A DNA stretch of 35,391 nucleotides from positions 1 through 35,391 of the IMG/VR virus record IMGVR_UViG_3300025292_000113, one strand, 5' to 3'. The DNA comes from a virus. The notes below the pieces were generated by a model. It was not told the origin of the DNA, ran no database searches, and was given only the letters and a program-made list of their open reading frames with translations. A program made the position numbers and the translations under genes. Positions 22,642-29,907 of this stretch are shown here, in pieces. Within the stretch, counting starts at the first letter, position 1; every line of letters starts with the position of its first letter.

Positions 22642-23030
22642 GCGGCGCCCCCTTCCATCGAGGGGTCGTTCGCCGCCGCCGCGCGGCCACGGCCGACCGC
22701 CTTGGTGATGCGGAACTCGAACAGCCCCGCGAAGGCCGGGTTCAGCAGCGCGAACAGGCGCGCCAGGTACGGGGTGTGCCAGTCGTTGAGCTTCCACGGG
22801 CCGCCGTGCTCGGCCAGCGCGGAGTTGTGGCGCAGCACCTCGATGATGGTGCGGGCGCTGTAGTGCTCGAAGCCACGGCGAACCACCCGCATCGTCTCGC
22901 GCTCGAAGGCGTCGTAGACGTGGAGGTTCTCGGGCAGGTACGCGAGGAATCGTGGCGTGAACTGGTCGGCGTGCTGCTGGGCCATCAGCAGCGGCCGCTG
23001 CACGGGCGGACCGGGGATCGCGGCGGCCAT
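22635..23030 (-). CDS. Hypothetical conserved phage protein
   Basis: The 131-residue protein has a well-defined central block: FTPRFLAYLPENLHVYDAFE, then HYSARTIIEVLRHNSALAEH and NDWHTPYLARLFALLNPAFA. I recognise this block as common in early regions of Pseudomonas and Burkholderia phages but know of no function. It begins on the last base of the previous stop (TGATG) and overlaps the methyltransferase start by 7 bp. The N- and C-terminal tails are low in complexity. Confidence 0.7.
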   Translation of the reverse strand: MAAAIPGPPVQRPLLMAQQHADQFTPRFLAYLPENLHVYDAFERETMRVVRRGFEHYSARTIIEVLRHNSALAEHGGPWKLNDWHTPYLARLFALLNPAFAGLFEFRITKAVGRGRAAAANDPSMEGGAAC

Positions 23031-23344
23031 CAGTGGTGCCCTCCCCGCTGCGCGAATTCGGGGCCCTCAAAAGGCCCTGCCAGTTTGCGCAGAGCGCCGA
23101 TACGCTCCTCCTCATGCAACAGCTTCTCCGCCGCCATCGCACGCCACGTCTTGCCGTAGCAGGTCAGGTACACAAAGTCGCGCAGCAGCGTGCTCGCGTC
23201 GGTACCGCTCAGGGCGCAGTGCTGCCGGAATACCTTGTCAGTCGCCTCGTCAACCTTGGTCTTCAGGTCTTCGGTCAGCTTGCCGAGGGGCCCGGCGATG
23301 CCGCGGGCGAAGGCCGGCTCTTGGTCTTGGTCGATGGTGGACAT
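23030..23344 (-). CDS. Hypothetical early phage protein
   Basis: The 104-residue protein begins MSTIDQDQEPAFARGIAGPL. It is helical, with VFRQHCALSGTDASTLLRDF in the middle, a pattern reminiscent of ribbon- or helix-type DNA-binding phage proteins, but no confident family. It shares one base with the following start. The ribosome binding site is weak. Confidence 0.6.
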   Translation of the reverse strand: MSTIDQDQEPAFARGIAGPLGKLTEDLKTKVDEATDKVFRQHCALSGTDASTLLRDFVYLTCYGKTWRAMAAEKLLHEEERIGALRKLAGPFEGPEFAQRGGHH

Positions 23345-23371
23345 CTGGAATTGCAGGTTGGGGTGAAGTGG

Positions 23372-23551
23372 TCAGCCGACCGGCTGGAGGTCGGCGGTGC
23401 GAGCGAGGAACACGTCGCGAAAGACGGTGTGGCGCCAGGAACCCGGGGGGTACGGGTTGGCCAGGGCGAGCTCTTCGCCCCGCTCCGCGGCGTGCGCGGC
23501 GAGGTCGGCGACCTCTTCGTGGCTCAGTGAAGATAGAGGCTTGACGTGCAT
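23372..23551 (-). CDS. Small RMF/CrpP-like phage protein
   Basis: The product has 59 residues from ATG 23551 (MHVKPLSSLSHEEVADLAAH), starting on the last base of the cro stop (TGATG). The block AAERGEELALANPYPPGSWR HTVF has the 'G....NPY..GS..H' pattern of ribosome-modulation-factor-like (RMF/CrpP) short proteins seen in many phages and plasmids. RMF itself inactivates ribosomes as dimers. The match is short and the usual Trp is replaced by Phe, so the assignment is tentative. Confidence 0.5.
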   Translation of the reverse strand: MHVKPLSSLSHEEVADLAAHAAERGEELALANPYPPGSWRHTVFRDVFLARTADLQPVG

Positions 23552-23832
23552 CACGCGGCCTCCTTCGTGGTAGCGGCGAAGTCGAGCACCGGCCGGCCCT
23601 TGGGGTTCGGCCATGCCGTGTCGGGTATGCGGCGCCAGGGCTCATTCGGATTCAGCGTCTCGCAAGTCACGGCGCCGCCGGTGGCCCGCTCGATGGGCGG
23701 GCACCTCTCGGCTGGAACCGGCCGAGCGTCTGATGCCCACTGGGAGATCAAAACCGGGGAGACACCGATCTCGCGGCTGAGCCGAGAGGCGGCACCCCGG
23801 CCGGCGCCGGAGAGGTATGTTTTCAGGTCCAT
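23551..23832 (-). CDS. Cro/YdaS-like transcriptional regulator
   Basis: The product has 93 residues from ATG 23832 (MDLKTYLSGAGRGAASRLSR). The helix-turn-helix AASRLSREIGVSPVLISQWA and the following RPVPAERCPPIERATGG block are the YdaS/Cro pattern. It is the first gene of the minus-strand early operon and diverges from cI, so it should be the Cro counterpart that represses the cI promoter. An upstream extension to 23883 would cover the operators and promoter and is rejected. The C-terminus carries a W/P-rich extension (NEPWRRIPDTAWPNPKG). Confidence 0.85.
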   Translation of the reverse strand: MDLKTYLSGAGRGAASRLSREIGVSPVLISQWASDARPVPAERCPPIERATGGAVTCETLNPNEPWRRIPDTAWPNPKGRPVLDFAATTKEAA

Positions 23833-23839
23833 AGCCCTG

Positions 23840-23868
23840 AATTTAGCGTTACGCGAAAGCTCCGTCAA
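23840..23868 (-). promoter_or_regulatory. Early lytic promoter for cro (PR-like)
   Basis: On the minus strand, TTGACG (23868-23863) and TAAATT (23845-23840) are 17 bp apart, and the -10 ends 7 bp before the cro ATG, so the transcript would be almost leaderless. A GCGNNNCGC operator lies in the spacer and another abuts the -35. The arrangement is duplicated at 25451-25494. Confidence 0.75.
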
Positions 23869-23907
23869 TAGCGAAACGCGCATATACGTTTTTCGCGTTT
23901 TGCTATC
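23841..23907. promoter_or_regulatory. CI/Cro operator cluster (three sites)
   Basis: Three copies of T(A/C)GCGnnnCGCG-like sites lie between cro and cI: TTAGCGTTACGCGAA at about 23843-23857, AATAGCGAAACGCG at 23867-23880, and, inverted, CGCGTTTTGCTAT at 23894-23906. The first lies in the cro promoter spacer, the second abuts its -35, and the third is next to the cI start. TGCTATCGA (23901-23909) could be an extended -10 for cI, giving a nearly leaderless message. Confidence 0.75.
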
Positions 23908-23918
23908 GAATCCCGTTC

Positions 23919-24650
23919 ATGAAAGACATTGACGAGATCAGGCGAGAGAACCTGCGATTGATCGAACAGGAACGCGGCGGGCTCGCCGAGGCGGCTCGCA
24001 TCGTCAACATGTCGGCCGCCCAGTTCGCGAACTTGCGTGATGGCGCGAAAGACTCAAAGACAGGGAAGCCGCGCGGCATGCGAAAAGAGACCGCTCGTCG
24101 CATTGAGGAGGCGGCAGGGAAGCCCGAGGGCTGGCTGGATCAGGAACAGCAACCTTCGACCCTGCCCCCGTCACCCGCGCCAAGCGTGAACGAGAACGAG
24201 GTGGTGATCGTCCAGTACGAGGTCAGCGGGGGCATGGACACCCGCGGCAAGCTGCTGCTTGAAGCGGAGCCGCCCGGCATCATCAAGAGCTGGAAGGTGG
24301 ATCGCGAGTGGTTGCAGCTCAACGTGCGCTCGTACACCAGCCTGGCGAACCTCTGCATCGTCACCGGGTTCGGCCCGTCGATGAAGGGGATGTTCAACCC
24401 AGGCGACCCCTTGCTAATGGATCGCGGCGTAAATCGTGTCGATCACGAAGGGGTGTACTTTTTCCGCGTCGGCGATGAGGGTTACATCAAGATTTTGCAG
24501 CGCGTTCCAGAGTTCAATGGACCTGGGTTCGTCCTGCGCGTGATCTCGAAGAACAAAGACGACTTCCCGCCCTACGACATCTCCCCCAAGAATCCGCACC
24601 TCCACATCATCGGGAAGATCCTGACGGTGTGGAAGAGCGAGCAGTACTAG
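23919..24650 (+). CDS. cI: CI-type repressor with S24 (LexA-like) peptidase domain
   Basis: The 243-residue protein begins MKDIDEIRRENLRLIEQERG. Residues 20-65 hold a helix-turn-helix (GLAEAARIVNMSAAQFANLR), residues 75-93 a Pro/Ser linker, and residues 95-243 the S24 domain. Its catalytic Ser154 lies in GFGPSMKGMF and Lys191 in GYIKILQRV. Such repressors hold the lysogenic state and lose activity by RecA-stimulated self-cleavage after DNA damage; the likely cleavage region is around YEVSGGMDTRG. It diverges from cro across an 86-bp operator region. No ribosome binding site is visible, in line with a leaderless message. Confidence 0.9.
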   Translation: MKDIDEIRRENLRLIEQERGGLAEAARIVNMSAAQFANLRDGAKDSKTGKPRGMRKETARRIEEAAGKPEGWLDQEQQPSTLPPSPAPSVNENEVVIVQYEVSGGMDTRGKLLLEAEPPGIIKSWKVDREWLQLNVRSYTSLANLCIVTGFGPSMKGMFNPGDPLLMDRGVNRVDHEGVYFFRVGDEGYIKILQRVPEFNGPGFVLRVISKNKDDFPPYDISPKNPHLHIIGKILTVWKSEQY

Positions 24651-24667
24651 ACAGCAAAAGCACCACC

Positions 24668-24979
24668 ATGAGCGAATTTGACGTTCCCCAGATCAACCTG
24701 GAACACACCCCTTTGGTTTCGCGGATCGCACCAAGTTATCAGCGCATCACCCCTGACCATTTTGCGGTAGCAATGATCAAAAAGCGCAGTGGCGCGCTCT
24801 CGTTCGAGGTCCACCTTGGTCAAGATGTAGTGCTGCCCGTCGACGGGCAGTCACCCGAGAAATACGAGCGGGCCCTGCTCGCGTTGGCATGCCTGCAAAT
24901 GTCAGTAGACGACGCACAGCGCTTGGCTGACGCGCTCAATCGCTCCCTGGCCACCGTTCCGCAAGCCAATGCAGCCTGA
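24668..24979 (+). CDS. Hypothetical protein in the cI operon
   Basis: The product has 103 residues from ATG 24668 (MSEFDVPQINLEHTPLVSRI). It has mixed beta and helix character (DHFAVAMIKKRSGALSFEVH), with a C-terminal helix (VDDAQRLADALNRSLATVPQ). It is 17 bp downstream of cI and would be expressed in the lysogen, so it may be a lysogenic-conversion gene. The family is not recognised. Confidence 0.6.
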   Translation: MSEFDVPQINLEHTPLVSRIAPSYQRITPDHFAVAMIKKRSGALSFEVHLGQDVVLPVDGQSPEKYERALLALACLQMSVDDAQRLADALNRSLATVPQANAA

Positions 24980-25367
24980 CAACACAGTCATCTCGATCAC
25001 CACCGGCCGGCCAGTGGACCCAACCACCTCCGTGTCGATGACCCTCGACTACGCGGAGGCGCCGTTGCGCGGCGGACCACGGCCGCCGGATAATGGAGAT
25101 ATGGAAGCCCGTGTCGCCAAGCTCGAAGCCCTCGCTGAAAAGACCAGCGAGCGGATGACCAGCATCGACCTCCGTCTGGCAAAGATTGAGGGCAAGCAGG
25201 ACGAGTTCGGCAAGTACTACGCCACCAAAGCCGACGTTGAATCGGTGAAGACCTCGGTGTCCGAGGCGAAGTACAGCATCATCGTCTGGGTCGTAGGAGC
25301 CATCCTGTTCACGCAGGTACTCCCGGCAATGCCCGGCGTCTTGCGAGCGCTGGGCCTCATCAAGTAG
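24969..25367 (+). CDS. Coiled-coil protein with C-terminal membrane anchor
   Basis: The 132-residue protein begins MQPDNTVISITTGRPVDPTT. Residues 45-100 are a coiled coil (MEARVAKLEALAEKTSERMT, SIDLRLAKIEGKQDEF), followed by a transmembrane segment IIVWVVGAILFTQVLPAMPG. Similar small anchored coiled-coil proteins occur in many phages; some resemble XhlA-like proteins. It is the last gene of the cI operon, overlaps the previous gene by 11 bp and ends 21 bp before a terminator. As a lysogen-expressed membrane protein it could act in exclusion, but no motif proves this. Confidence 0.65.
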   Translation: MQPDNTVISITTGRPVDPTTSVSMTLDYAEAPLRGGPRPPDNGDMEARVAKLEALAEKTSERMTSIDLRLAKIEGKQDEFGKYYATKADVESVKTSVSEAKYSIIVWVVGAILFTQVLPAMPGVLRALGLIK

Positions 25368-25388
25368 CCCCCGCACGCCCCCAAGCCC

Positions 25389-25412
25389 AGCCCGCCGAGC
25401 GCGGGCTTTTTT
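25389..25412 (+). terminator. Rho-independent terminator of the cI operon
   Basis: AGCCCGC and GCGGGCT form a 7-bp stem with a 5-nt loop, followed by TTTTT. It lies 21 bp after the last gene of the cI operon and separates it from the promoter at 25466. Confidence 0.9.
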
Positions 25413-25450
25413 GCGTCTGCGACTTCCTTGATCGCGTCATTTCGTCTTTC

Positions 25451-25494
25451 TTTCGCGTTTCGCTATTGACAGTCATTTTGCGCTTCGCTAAATT
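25451..25494 (+). promoter_or_regulatory. Second early lytic promoter with CI operators (PL-like)
   Basis: TTGACA (25466-25471) and TAAATT (25489-25494) are 17 bp apart, a near-consensus sigma-70 promoter. The operators are TTTCGCGTTTCGCTATT (25451-25467), abutting the -35, and TTTTGCGCTTCGCTAAAT (25476-25493), in the spacer. Both match the sites at cro. It should drive the plus-strand recombination operon beginning at 25531 after a leader of about 30 nt. Confidence 0.85.
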
Positions 25495-25530
25495 ACTTCT
25501 CACGGCCAAAACGGCCCACGAGGAGCGCAA

Positions 25531-25731
25531 ATGCACAACAACCCCGGGCGAACTGCCCAGGCCAACCCGGCCGCGGTGTCACCCACCGCCCACGACTTCA
25601 CTGAAGAACAGCTGATCGCCTTCGACCGCGCCTATGCGGTCGCCAAGGACACCGGCGCGCTGGACCACTTGCAGGTCGCAGCCGCCGTCCGCCTGGAGCT
25701 CTCCCACAACCGCTCCGCTAGGCTGGCATGA
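25531..25731 (+). CDS. Small hypothetical protein, first gene of the plus-strand early operon
   Basis: The 66-residue protein begins MHNNPGRTAQANPAAVSPTA. A C-terminal helical half (FTEEQLIAFDRAYAVAKDTG, ALDHLQVAAAVRLELSHNRS) looks folded. The CGAGGAGCGCAA ribosome binding site is strong. It overlaps the next gene by ATGA. The family is unknown. Confidence 0.7.
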   Translation: MHNNPGRTAQANPAAVSPTAHDFTEEQLIAFDRAYAVAKDTGALDHLQVAAAVRLELSHNRSARLA

Positions 25732-25850
25732 AGGCAGTCCTGCAAGCCCAGCTGCTGGAAATCCAGCGCCAGATCGCCGCGATGCGGCGCCACTATGCCG
25801 AGGTGCGCCGCGAGCGCGCCATGGCTCCGTTCGCATGGTGCGCGGCATGA
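25728..25850 (+). CDS. 40-residue basic coiled-coil protein
   Basis: The reading frame runs from the ATG overlapping the previous stop to a TGA that overlaps the next ATG (ATGA at both ends). It encodes MKAVLQAQLLEIQRQIAAMR, then RHYAEVRRERAMAPF and a short Trp/Cys end. It forms one amphipathic basic helix. The exact coupling at both ends, filling the space between two accepted genes, is the main evidence that it is real. Confidence 0.6.
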   Translation: MKAVLQAQLLEIQRQIAAMRRHYAEVRRERAMAPFAWCAA

Positions 25851-26383
25851 ACGCAGCATTGCGCGCCGCCGGCCCGGGAGCCCTGTTGGGCGCCATCGCG
25901 ATGACCGCCCAGTTCAACAGCGAGACCCGGGGACGCCGCCCAGCTGCGGGCCCCATCACACCCTGGAATCCGTCGCGCCGCGCCGTTGCGCGCGTCACGA
26001 ACCCGTTGCCAGTGCCCGAGTGCTGCCCGCACTGCGCCTCGAAGGTCTGGATCGGCTCCAACAGCCACATCTACAACGGACGCGAATTCGGCGAATGGCC
26101 GTGGGCGCTGATGTGCACCGGCTGCGATTCATACGTCGGGCTCCACCCGTTCACGGGCATCCCGCTCGGCACGCTGGCCACGCCAGCCATGCGGCGCGCG
26201 CGCAGCGCTGCGAAAGATGCCTTCAACCCCCTCTGGCAAGGCGGCGCGATGACGCGCAGCGATGCCTACACCTGGCTGGCCGGCGCGCTCGGCATCGCCA
26301 ACGTCGAGCACTGCCACATCGGATGGTTCGACGTTGCGAAGTGCGCTGCCGTCGTGGCCGCCGTGAAGGCGAGGAAGCCATGA
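25847..26383 (+). CDS. DUF3268 zinc-finger-containing protein
   Basis: The product has 178 residues from ATG 25847 (MNAALRAAGPGALLGAIAMT). The block CCPHCASKV ... IYNGREFGEWPWALMCTGCD, then SYVGLHPFTGIPLGTLATPA and RSDAYTWLAGALGI ... EHCHIGWFDVAKC matches the DUF3268 zinc-finger family closely. The CPHC and CTGC pairs bind zinc. Members are frequent in proteobacterial phages; function is unknown. The start overlaps the 40-residue gene and the end overlaps the next gene, both as ATGA. Confidence 0.82.
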   Translation: MNAALRAAGPGALLGAIAMTAQFNSETRGRRPAAGPITPWNPSRRAVARVTNPLPVPECCPHCASKVWIGSNSHIYNGREFGEWPWALMCTGCDSYVGLHPFTGIPLGTLATPAMRRARSAAKDAFNPLWQGGAMTRSDAYTWLAGALGIANVEHCHIGWFDVAKCAAVVAAVKARKP

Positions 26384-26730
26384 GCTTCATGCACTTCATC
26401 GAACACCGCGTGACCGAAGCCGATCTGGTGGAGCTGCGCGAGTGGGAGGCAGCACGCGCGGTGCCGCGCGGCGTGAGCCCTCTCTGCCCGGCGCCGCTCT
26501 CGGCACCAGCGCAGTTCGCCGGCAGCGTCGATGCGACACACGAGCGCACCACCCCTTGCCCCCGCACCCTGGCCGAAGCCTTCGGCGATGCGAACGCCGG
26601 CGGCGTGATCGTGCCACTGCCCGACACCAACACCAGCCTCCACAAGGCCGACCGAATCGTGGTGCGCGCCAGCGCGCTCGCCGGCCTCTTCCTCCTCCTC
26701 TACCTGTCCATCGAAAGGATCGCATCGTGA
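26380..26730 (+). CDS. Small protein with C-terminal membrane segment
   Basis: The 116-residue protein begins MSFMHFIEHRVTEADLVELR. The N-terminal helix is followed by a Pro/Ala-rich linker and a last hydrophobic segment (ASALAGLFLLLYLSIERIAS) that should anchor it in the inner membrane. It overlaps both neighbours by 4 bp. No family is recognised. Confidence 0.6.
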   Translation: MSFMHFIEHRVTEADLVELREWEAARAVPRGVSPLCPAPLSAPAQFAGSVDATHERTTPCPRTLAEAFGDANAGGVIVPLPDTNTSLHKADRIVVRASALAGLFLLLYLSIERIAS

Positions 26731-26969
26731 GCGTTCGCCTCGTGCACCCGCCGCGCGTCAGCGCTGGCGACACCTCCCCCGCCGGCATGCCGGCCGCTGC
26801 CAACGACGACCACATGGGCGATCCGTGCCTGTGGTTCCCATCGACCGCGCACGACTACCTCATCGTCGGCGGCATCGTCGTGCTGCTGCTTCTCGCGGCG
26901 GTCCTGCTGGCTGTGTGCGGCACCGAGCCGCGCGATTCCTGGTTCGCTCTGTGGGGTATCGCGAAGTGA
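26727..26969 (+). CDS. Small single-pass membrane protein
   Basis: The product has 80 residues from GTG 26727 (VSVRLVHPPRVSAGDTSPAG), coupled by GTGA to the previous gene. A strong transmembrane segment (YLIVGGIVVLLLLAAVLLAV) occupies residues about 48-67, and a short tail with Trp residues follows. Two consecutive membrane proteins ahead of the recombinase genes may form a pair. Function is unknown. Confidence 0.65.
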   Translation: MSVRLVHPPRVSAGDTSPAGMPAAANDDHMGDPCLWFPSTAHDYLIVGGIVVLLLLAAVLLAVCGTEPRDSWFALWGIAK

Positions 26970-27778
26970 GCGCCGCACTCGCCCCCACCGAGCCCGAGGT
27001 TTTCGCACCCAAGGCAACGCTGGTGCTGCCGGCGCGCAACGAGATCGCCACCGTGCTGCACGCGATCACGGCCGCCGCCAACGACCCGAACGTCGACATC
27101 GACAAGATGGAGCGGCTGCTTGGCATGCACGAGCGCATGCACGCCCGGGCAAATGAACAGAAGTTCAACGCGGCGATGACGAAGGCGCAGGCCGCGATGG
27201 CTCCGATCTCGGCAGATGCGGTCAACCCGCAGACCCGCAGCACCTACGCCAGCTTCGCGCAGCTAGACCGCGTGCTGCGCCCGATCTACACGAAGAACGG
27301 CTTCGCACTGAGCTTCGACACGGACGACAGCCCGAAGGAGAACCACATCCGCGTGCTGTGCTACGTGTCACATGCCGCTGGGCACGTGCGCACCTACAGG
27401 TGCGACATGCCCGCCGACGGCAAGGGCGCCAAGGGCGGCGACGTGATGACGAAGACCCACGCCCAGGGCTCGGCGATGACCTACTCGCAGCGGTACCTGT
27501 TGAAGCTGATCTTCAACGTGGCCATCGGCGAGAACGACGATGACGGCAACGGCGCTGGATCCAATCCGAGCGACGTGAGGCAAGCCACCGATGCTGACCG
27601 GCTCGCTGACACGCTGTTTCATCGCCTCCGCGGGGTCAAAACCGACGGCGAGGCCGCTGCACTGTGGGCGGAGGGGGCGAACGCGCTGGCAGAGACGAAG
27701 CGCCGCGACCTCTACACCGAGTTCAAGGATGCGGTGATCGCGCACCGCCGCAAGCTGAAGGCGGGGGGCCGCCCGTGA
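26966..27778 (+). CDS. erf: ERF-family single-strand annealing recombinase
   Basis: The product has 270 residues from GTG 26966 (VSAALAPTEPEVFAPKATLV), coupled by GTGA. The ERF core is clear: STYASFAQLDRVLRPIYTKN, GFALSFDTDDSPKENHIRV, and GSAMTYSQRYLLKLIFNVAI followed by GENDDDGN. ERF proteins form rings on single-stranded DNA and anneal complementary strands. With the YqaJ exonuclease encoded next it forms a classic phage recombination pair (as lambda Bet/Exo). Confidence 0.92.
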   Translation: MSAALAPTEPEVFAPKATLVLPARNEIATVLHAITAAANDPNVDIDKMERLLGMHERMHARANEQKFNAAMTKAQAAMAPISADAVNPQTRSTYASFAQLDRVLRPIYTKNGFALSFDTDDSPKENHIRVLCYVSHAAGHVRTYRCDMPADGKGAKGGDVMTKTHAQGSAMTYSQRYLLKLIFNVAIGENDDDGNGAGSNPSDVRQATDADRLADTLFHRLRGVKTDGEAAALWAEGANALAETKRRDLYTEFKDAVIAHRRKLKAGGRP

Positions 27779-28698
27779 TCCTGCTGAACTATCCCCAAGG
27801 AAGCGAAGACTGGCTGCGCGCGCGATGCGGCGTGCCTACGGCATCGCGCTTCTCGGACGCGAGAGAAAAAGTCGGCGGGCTTACCGACCAGCAGCGCATC
27901 TACGTGGAAGCCCTGCAACTGGGCATGGAAGAGCCCGACGCGCGCGCAAAGGCGGGCTACAAGCTGAAGCCTTCTGCCGGCGCCATCACGAAGGCCCTCA
28001 ACGGCGAGCAAACGACGGAGCCCGGCGCGGCCGCAATCAAATACGCATGGCTCGTCGCGTTCGAGACCATCAGTCGCGAGCCGCTCGACGACACCTTCAT
28101 CACGTACGCGATGCGCCGCGGCCGTGACCTCGAACCTCGGGCCCGCCAGGTCTACGAGACGCGCACCGGCGCGCTGGTGGAAGAGGTCAGCCTGATCCTG
28201 ACCGATGACGAACGCTTCGGGTACTCCTCGGACGGCCTGATCGACGACGACGGCATGGTCGAAATCAAGTGCCCGATGGCCTGCGACAAGCTCGGCCAGG
28301 TCTGGGCCAGCCCGGAGACGGCACACCTTGAGTACATCGACCAGATCAACGGCGGTCTGTGGATCACTGGCCGCAAATGGTGCGATCTGGTCGTCTACTG
28401 CCCCTGGCTGGAACCCGTCGGCAAAGACCTGTTCGTGAAGCGCGTCTACCGCAGCGAGGACGCCATCGAGGCCCTCGAAGCGGACCTGATCGACTTCAGC
28501 CGACTGGTCGACAGCTACCTCGAAATCCTGCGCGCGCCGACCAAGATGTCCGGCGCGCCCAAGAACGCGCCTCCCGCGCCGCCGCACGCCACCGCCGCAC
28601 CGGCGCACACGCCCGCGCCGGCCCCCACCGCTCCCCTGTTCCCCGAGCCCGCCACGCCCGCGCGCGGCGGCCATGCAGTTGTCGAAAACCCGTTCTGA
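27775..28698 (+). CDS. YqaJ-family 5'-3' exonuclease with an inserted helical domain
   Basis: The product has 307 residues from GTG 27775 (VILLNYPQGSEDWLRARCGV), coupled by GTGA. The start 'GSEDWLRARCGVPTASRFSD' and the nuclease residues E120 (RGRDLEPRA), D153 (GYSSDGLID) and E163-x-K165 (MVEIKCP) define a lambda-exonuclease-type active site. Between TASRF and the E120 motif lie about 50 extra residues (LTDQQRIYVEALQLGMEEPD, ARAKAGYKLKPSAGAITKAL). They resemble the helix-turn-helix of small terminases. The C-terminus is a Pro/Ala tail ending in VVENPF. It should produce 3' overhangs for ERF. Confidence 0.88.
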   Translation: MILLNYPQGSEDWLRARCGVPTASRFSDAREKVGGLTDQQRIYVEALQLGMEEPDARAKAGYKLKPSAGAITKALNGEQTTEPGAAAIKYAWLVAFETISREPLDDTFITYAMRRGRDLEPRARQVYETRTGALVEEVSLILTDDERFGYSSDGLIDDDGMVEIKCPMACDKLGQVWASPETAHLEYIDQINGGLWITGRKWCDLVVYCPWLEPVGKDLFVKRVYRSEDAIEALEADLIDFSRLVDSYLEILRAPTKMSGAPKNAPPAPPHATAAPAHTPAPAPTAPLFPEPATPARGGHAVVENPF

Positions 28699-28706
28699 GA
28701 GGCCAT

Positions 28707-29795
28707 ATGTCCGATCTCGCCACCACTTCCGCCGCTGAAGTCAGTACCCAACTCACCAGCATCGCCCAGGCGGCGCTCGCCGTGTTCTCTCCGCTGGAGA
28801 GCGACATGGAGGCCCTCGCCACGCGGCACCGCAATGTCGTCTTCGACATGAGCACGCCGAAGGGTTTCAAGGCCGCGAAAGACGCGCGCCTCGAACTCCG
28901 CGAGTCCGGGCGCTTCGCCATCCAGCGCCTGCGCGACAAGACGAAGGACCAGCTCAACGACTGCAAGAAGGTCATCGACGGCGAGGCCACGCGCCTGATT
29001 GCCATCGTGGAGCCCGTCGAAACGTTCGTTGACGAGCAAATCAAGGTCCACGAGAAGAAGCTGGCCGACGAGAAGGCCGAGCGCGACCGCATCGAAGCGG
29101 AGCGCAAGAAGAAGCACAGCGACGCCATCGCGGTGATCGAAAGCTACGTGACGAAAGCTGAAGGTCTGCCCATCGAGCGCATCGAAGCCGGTCTGGAGTA
29201 CGTGCGCAACATCAACGTTGGTACCGATGTCTTCGAGGAGTTCGCTGTGCGCGCTGCCGCACAGAAGGACGCAACCATCAGGGCGCTGGAGAAGATGATT
29301 GCTGACGCGCGAGAGCGCGCCGCAGCCGAGGCTCAGCGGCTCGAGAACGAGCGTCTGCGGGCGCAGCTCGCCGAGCTGCAGAGCAAGCAGGCGCCCGCGC
29401 CGGCCCCCGCCACTGCGTCGCAGGAACAGGTTCCCGAGCCCCAAACCGCGCCGGCGCGCCCGACCCCCGCCGTGGTCAGCTACTCCACCAGCCGCGTAAC
29501 GCGCGCGACCGACCCCGCCCCCGCAGTCGCTCCCGTTCGCCAGTTCGAAGCCGGGGCAACCGCAGCAAACGAATCGACGGCGGCCGGCACACCGACGCTG
29601 CGCATCGGCGACATCGCCGCCCGGCTGGGTTTCACCCTCACTGCCGAGCAGCTGCGGGGCCTGGGCATTGAGCCCGTGACCCGCGAGCGCGGCGCCACCC
29701 TGTACCACGAGCACCAGTTCGCGGGCATCTGCGACGCGCTCATCCGTCGCGTCGCCGACGCCAAGGCCGAGCACGCAGAACGCCTCGCGGCCTAA
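28707..29795 (+). CDS. Large coiled-coil phage protein of the recombination operon
   Basis: The product has 362 residues from ATG 28707 (MSDLATTSAAEVSTQLTSIA). The N-terminal helices are followed by a coiled coil at residues about 105-140 (EKKLADEKAERDRIEAERKK) and a second at about 200-230. A Pro/Ala-rich linker precedes a C-terminal domain TLRIGDIAARLGFTLTAEQL, with a GATLYHEHQFAGICDALIRR block. The C-terminal domain recurs in phage recombination operons, possibly in DNA binding. A GAGAGGCC ribosome binding site precedes the start. No function is assigned. Confidence 0.7.
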   Translation: MSDLATTSAAEVSTQLTSIAQAALAVFSPLESDMEALATRHRNVVFDMSTPKGFKAAKDARLELRESGRFAIQRLRDKTKDQLNDCKKVIDGEATRLIAIVEPVETFVDEQIKVHEKKLADEKAERDRIEAERKKKHSDAIAVIESYVTKAEGLPIERIEAGLEYVRNINVGTDVFEEFAVRAAAQKDATIRALEKMIADARERAAAEAQRLENERLRAQLAELQSKQAPAPAPATASQEQVPEPQTAPARPTPAVVSYSTSRVTRATDPAPAVAPVRQFEAGATAANESTAAGTPTLRIGDIAARLGFTLTAEQLRGLGIEPVTRERGATLYHEHQFAGICDALIRRVADAKAEHAERLAA

Positions 29796-29907
29796 CCAGT
29801 TTCGGGCGATTCGTCGGTCGGACTCCCCTCCTCCATCCCTCCTCCCTTACCGATCGACCCGCGCGAACGGCGCCCTCTTTCTTCCCTCAACCACCAGAAA
29901 GGTGACC

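Noticed and set aside
22642-23142. N-terminal extension of the methyltransferase
   Set aside because: Overlaps the 131- and 104-residue genes on the same strand; motif I follows closely after ATG 22641.
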